8,884 bases of DNA from an uncultured Opitutaceae bacterium (lineage in GTDB: Bacteria > Verrucomicrobiota > Verrucomicrobiia > Opitutales > Opitutaceae). Below are positions 6,520 to 8,884 of the stretch, one piece after another. How positions within the stretch are numbered: position 1 is the first letter of the stretch; every line of letters begins with the position of its first letter. The translations under genes were made by a program, and so were the position numbers. Under the pieces are notes generated by a model, which saw only the letters and a list, made by a program, of their open reading frames with translations, made no database searches and was not told where the DNA came from. Location: contig CAISJA010000018.1 of NCBI GenBank assembly GCA_903885525.1, positions 1 through 8,884 on the forward strand, given 5' to 3'.

Positions 6520-7503
6520 TCAGCCCGCCGCGGTGGCCCGGCGCTTCTTCTTCCGTTCCCAGTACCACGCGATCCAGATGCACGATTCGTAGAGGAGATA
6601 GAGCGGCAGAGCCATCGCGACCTGCGTGATGACCTCGGGGGTGGTCAGCACGGCGCCGAGGACGAACGAGAGGACCAGGGCATGGCGCCGGTATTTTGCC
6701 AGGAAGCGGTGGTCGATCAGGCCGATCTTCACGAGGGTCAGCAGCACCAGCGGGAATTGGAAACCGAAGCCCATGCCGAGCATGAAATTCGTGCAGAAGC
6801 TGATGTACTCCTCCGCCCGCCATTCGGTGGCCTCGAAGCCGAGCAGGTGCGAGTACTCCACCGAGGCGCGCAGAGCCACGGGCAGGAGCAGGAAGTACGT
6901 GGTCGCCACGCCGAGAAAAAACAGCAGCACTCCCCACCCGAGCCAGAGCCGGAGGAATCCTTTTTCCCGCACCTTGAGGGCGGGCAAAATGAACTGCCCG
7001 GCAAAGAAAAGCCAGAACGGGGCCGAGAGGACGAACGCGGCGTAGAGCGCGACCTTGAAGGCGATGTAAAAGGCCTCGGCCGGCCCGTAGTTGCGCAGCC
7101 GCACCATGGGGGACGGCGGACCGGCCTCCGCCGGCTCGAGCGCCAGCGTCAGCACCTGGGCCTCGCCCACCTTGGCGGTCCCGACCCGGAAGACGGCATG
7201 CGGCGCCGCCCCCTCCGGCAGACCGGCAAACTGCTCCCGCGAAACCTCGTACGGTCCGAGTATGTTTTTGCCCAGGGCGAACGCCACCGTCGGCCGGGGC
7301 TGCGCGAAAATCTGCATGTGGCGCAAGGGGTACTCGAGCACCCAGGTGATCTTGTCGACGCACAGCAGGCAGAGCACAAGGGCGAGACCGAGCGACCAGG
7401 CGCATTTGACGAGCGCCTGCCGGAGGTCCTCCAGATGGCCCAGGAAGGACTGGCGGAGAAATCCGCCCTCTTCGGCGGGTTCGACGGTCTCGGGTTCGCT
7501 CAT
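6520..7503 (-). CDS. tatC: Sec-independent protein translocase TatC, enlarged periplasmic loop 1
   Basis: TatC is the six-helix inner-membrane receptor of the twin-arginine translocation pathway. It binds RR signal peptides together with TatB and recruits TatA to export folded proteins. Diagnostic features include the cytoplasmic N-terminal motif FLGHLEDLRQAL (20-31), first helix at about 32-49, PAEAFYIAFK entering helix 2 with LSAPFWLFFAGQFILPAL (159-176), helix 3 at about 186-208, FGFQFPLVLL (246-255), and LTTPEVITQVAMALPLYLLYE (286-306). The protein has 327 residues against roughly 240-260 usually. Most of the excess is in the first periplasmic loop, between about 75 and 138. The deep-membrane Glu of E. 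coli TatC (E170, in FEVP) aligns with Gln249 here. It starts at ATG 7503, 22 bp after the fcl stop, so the two are probably cotranscribed. No tatA or tatB is visible in the window. Confidence 0.96.
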   Translation of the reverse strand: MSEPETVEPAEEGGFLRQSFLGHLEDLRQALVKCAWSLGLALVLCLLCVDKITWVLEYPLRHMQIFAQPRPTVAFALGKNILGPYEVSREQFAGLPEGAAPHAVFRVGTAKVGEAQVLTLALEPAEAGPPSPMVRLRNYGPAEAFYIAFKVALYAAFVLSAPFWLFFAGQFILPALKVREKGFLRLWLGWGVLLFFLGVATTYFLLLPVALRASVEYSHLLGFEATEWRAEEYISFCTNFMLGMGFGFQFPLVLLTLVKIGLIDHRFLAKYRRHALVLSFVLGAVLTTPEVITQVAMALPLYLLYESCIWIAWYWERKKKRRATAAG

Positions 7504-7525
7504 GGCTGACCGGGCTTGCGTGGGA

Positions 7526-8461
7526 TCAGCCCCGGAGCGTGCCCGCGGCCAGTTCGTCGCGGTAGCTGCGGTAGGTCAGGGCCACGCCTTCGGCGAGGGA
7601 AAGGCGGGCGCGCCAGCCGAGGCCGGAGAGCCTGGAGACATCCAGGAGCTTACGCGGAGTGCCGTCGGGTTTGGTGCTATCCCACACGATCCGCCCGGTG
7701 AAACCGACGACGGTGGCCACCAGCTCCGTGAGCTCGCGGATGGTGACGTCGGTGCCCGTGCCGACGTTGATCAGGCCGGGCGGGTCGGCCAGGTCCAGGA
7801 GGAAGGCGCAGGCATCGGCCAGATCGTCGACGTGGAGAAACTCGCGCCGCGGCGTGCCCGTGCCCCAGGCGGTGACTTCGGCGCGGCCGGCGGTCTTCGC
7901 CTCGTGGAATTTCCGGAGGAGGGCGGGCAGCACATGGGAATGCTGCAGGTGGTAGTGGTCGCCCGGCCCGTAGAGGTTCGTCGGCATCGCCGAGTGGTAG
8001 AGCACGCCGTGCTGCCGCCGGTAGTATTCGGCCAGCTTGAGCCCGGCGATCTTTGCCACCGCATAGGCCTCGTTGGTCGGCTCGAGCGGCCCCGTGAGCA
8101 GGCAGCCCTCCGGCATGGGCTGCGGGGCCAGCTTCGGGTAGATGCAGGAACTGCCGAGGAAGAGCAGCCGCGGCACGCCCGCCCGGTAGGCGCCGTGGAG
8201 GCAATTGGCCGCGATGACGAGGTTGTCGTAGAGGAAGTCCGCCGGGTAGGTGTGGTTCGCCTGGATGCCGCCAACCTTGGCGGCGGCGATGATGGCCGCA
8301 TCCGGGCGCGCCTCGGCGTAAAACGCCTCCACCGCGGCCTGGTTGGTCAGATCCAGTTCCCGCCGGCTGCGCAGCAGCAGGGTGACGCCCGGCTCGCGCG
8401 CGTACCGGCGCACGAGCGCCGCGCCGACCATGCCGTGATGTCCTGCGATGAAGAGTTTCAT
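7526..8461 (-). CDS. fcl: GDP-L-fucose synthase
   Basis: This NADPH-dependent epimerase/reductase converts GDP-4-keto-6-deoxy-D-mannose to GDP-L-fucose in the cytoplasm, the last step of the pathway opened by Gmd. The 311-residue protein has the Rossmann nucleotide-binding motif GHHGMVG at 7-13. The active site matches E. coli Fcl with a constant offset of three: Ser104 and Cys106 in GSSCIYP, Tyr133 and Lys137 in YAVAK, and His176 in SHVLPALL. MPTNLYGPGDHYH, FLHVDDLADA and INVGTGTD are also typical of the family. ATG 8461 is preferred because MKLFIAG is the usual N-terminus; a TTG two codons upstream (8467) is possible. No strong ribosome site is seen. gmd lies immediately upstream and tatC 22 bp downstream. 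The product supplies fucose for surface polysaccharide or glycoprotein synthesis. Confidence 0.96.
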   Translation of the reverse strand: MKLFIAGHHGMVGAALVRRYAREPGVTLLLRSRRELDLTNQAAVEAFYAEARPDAAIIAAAKVGGIQANHTYPADFLYDNLVIAANCLHGAYRAGVPRLLFLGSSCIYPKLAPQPMPEGCLLTGPLEPTNEAYAVAKIAGLKLAEYYRRQHGVLYHSAMPTNLYGPGDHYHLQHSHVLPALLRKFHEAKTAGRAEVTAWGTGTPRREFLHVDDLADACAFLLDLADPPGLINVGTGTDVTIRELTELVATVVGFTGRIVWDSTKPDGTPRKLLDVSRLSGLGWRARLSLAEGVALTYRSYRDELAAGTLRG

Positions 8462-8470
8462 GCTCAAAAG

Positions 8471-8499
8471 AAGTCAGGAGTCAGAATTTCGGAGTCAGA
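8471..8499. repeat. Short direct repeats in the gmd-fcl gap
   Basis: GGAGTCAGA occurs at 8477-8485 and again at 8491-8499, with a related AAGTCAGG at 8471-8478. On the coding strand this reads as a series of CTGACTCC/CTGACTTC units directly before the fcl start. The spacer is much less GC-rich than its surroundings. Function is unknown; it may be a dispersed intergenic repeat. Confidence 0.5.
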
Positions 8500-8593
8500 G
8501 GCAGAGCCGGCGAAGGGAAGGGCGGACATGGGTTGAAAACCCTGTTCGTCTCCGGATGCGGCAAGCTTGGTTCTGCGTGCCGCCTTCACCGCG

Positions 8594-8884
8594 TCAGCCC
8601 GGTGGCAGGGCCGCGATCTGGGCCTCGCGCTTGGCCAGGGCGAGGTCGGCCTCGACCATGATTTTTACAAGCTCCTTGAAGCCGACCTTCGGCTGCCAGC
8701 CGAGCTGCCGCTTCGCCTTGCCGGGATCGCCGATGAGCAGGTCGACCTCGGCGGGGCGCTCGTAACGCTGGTCGTACTTCACGTGCTTCTCCCAATCGAG
8801 CCCGAGCAGGCCGAAGGCTTCCTGGCAGAATTCCTTCACGCTGTGGGTCTCGTTGGTGGCGACCACATAGTCGTCGGGCCGGTC
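8594..8884 (-). CDS. gmd: GDP-mannose 4,6-dehydratase, C-terminal part (cut by window end)
   Basis: The last 96 residues of Gmd, which dehydrates GDP-D-mannose to GDP-4-keto-6-deoxy-D-mannose using tightly bound NADP+. The 5' end lies beyond the window. Visible family features are the opening DRPDDYVVATNETHSVKEF, then YERPAEVDLLIGDP, KAKRQLGWQPKVGFKELV and a closing helix KIMVEADLALAKRE. In intact Gmd these form the GDP-mannose-binding C-terminal part of the extended SDR fold. The stop is TGA at 8594-8596, about 130 bp before the fcl start, in the same orientation, so the two make a two-step GDP-fucose unit. Confidence 0.95.
   Translation of the reverse strand, partial: DRPDDYVVATNETHSVKEFCQEAFGLLGLDWEKHVKYDQRYERPAEVDLLIGDPGKAKRQLGWQPKVGFKELVKIMVEADLALAKREAQIAALPPG

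Noticed and set aside
7091..8536. 481-codon + strand open frame opposite tatC and fcl
   Set aside because: It spans two well-identified genes on the other strand and has low-complexity, non-protein-like sequence.
1..8884. CRISPR arrays, tRNA or rRNA genes
   Set aside because: No regularly spaced repeats and no tRNA- or rRNA-like segment were recognised by eye; a covariance-model scan was not possible here.

Overview
The window is a GC-rich, densely packed bacterial chromosome segment in which every intact gene lies on the minus strand. The gene content is a class II release factor with a programmed frameshift, TatC, a GDP-fucose pathway and a large degenerate kinase with membrane segments. 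Together with the base composition and protein style this suggests a Verrucomicrobiota (Opitutaceae-like) genome. That placement is an inference from sequence character, not from a search.

Reading in the direction of transcription (high to low coordinates), the right end carries the 3' end of gmd (GDP-mannose 4,6-dehydratase, cut by the window edge). A roughly 130 bp gap with short direct repeats follows, then fcl (GDP-L-fucose synthase) and, 22 bp later, tatC. gmd and fcl are consecutive steps of GDP-L-fucose synthesis for cell-surface glycans. tatC encodes the core receptor of the twin-arginine export system and here has an enlarged first periplasmic loop.

From about 6.5 kb down to 5.1 kb lies a decayed region. 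It holds a + strand fragment that looks like the C-terminal end of a secreted protein, abutting a minus-strand DDE transposase remnant with a 1-nt frameshift, a small deletion across the expected second catalytic Asp, and a large internal deletion. About 200 bp of non-coding DNA follow, with an 18 bp near-palindrome.

The left half is a probable operon: a small three-helix membrane protein (DUF4870-like), a 924-residue pseudokinase with C-terminal membrane helices, prfB (RF2) and a Cys-rich hypothetical protein. prfB is complete only when a classical +1 programmed frameshift (CTT TGA C, with a Shine-Dalgarno-like GGAGG 3 nt upstream) is allowed; this extends the protein from 345 to 380 residues. 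The Cys-rich gene lacks a good start codon in its own frame and appears to need a 1-nt correction in an A5 run to begin with ATG.

The item least explained by known biology is the membrane pseudokinase and its small membrane neighbour. All the kinase catalytic residues are replaced while the fold landmarks are kept. I saw no CRISPR array, tRNA, rRNA or intact mobile element.
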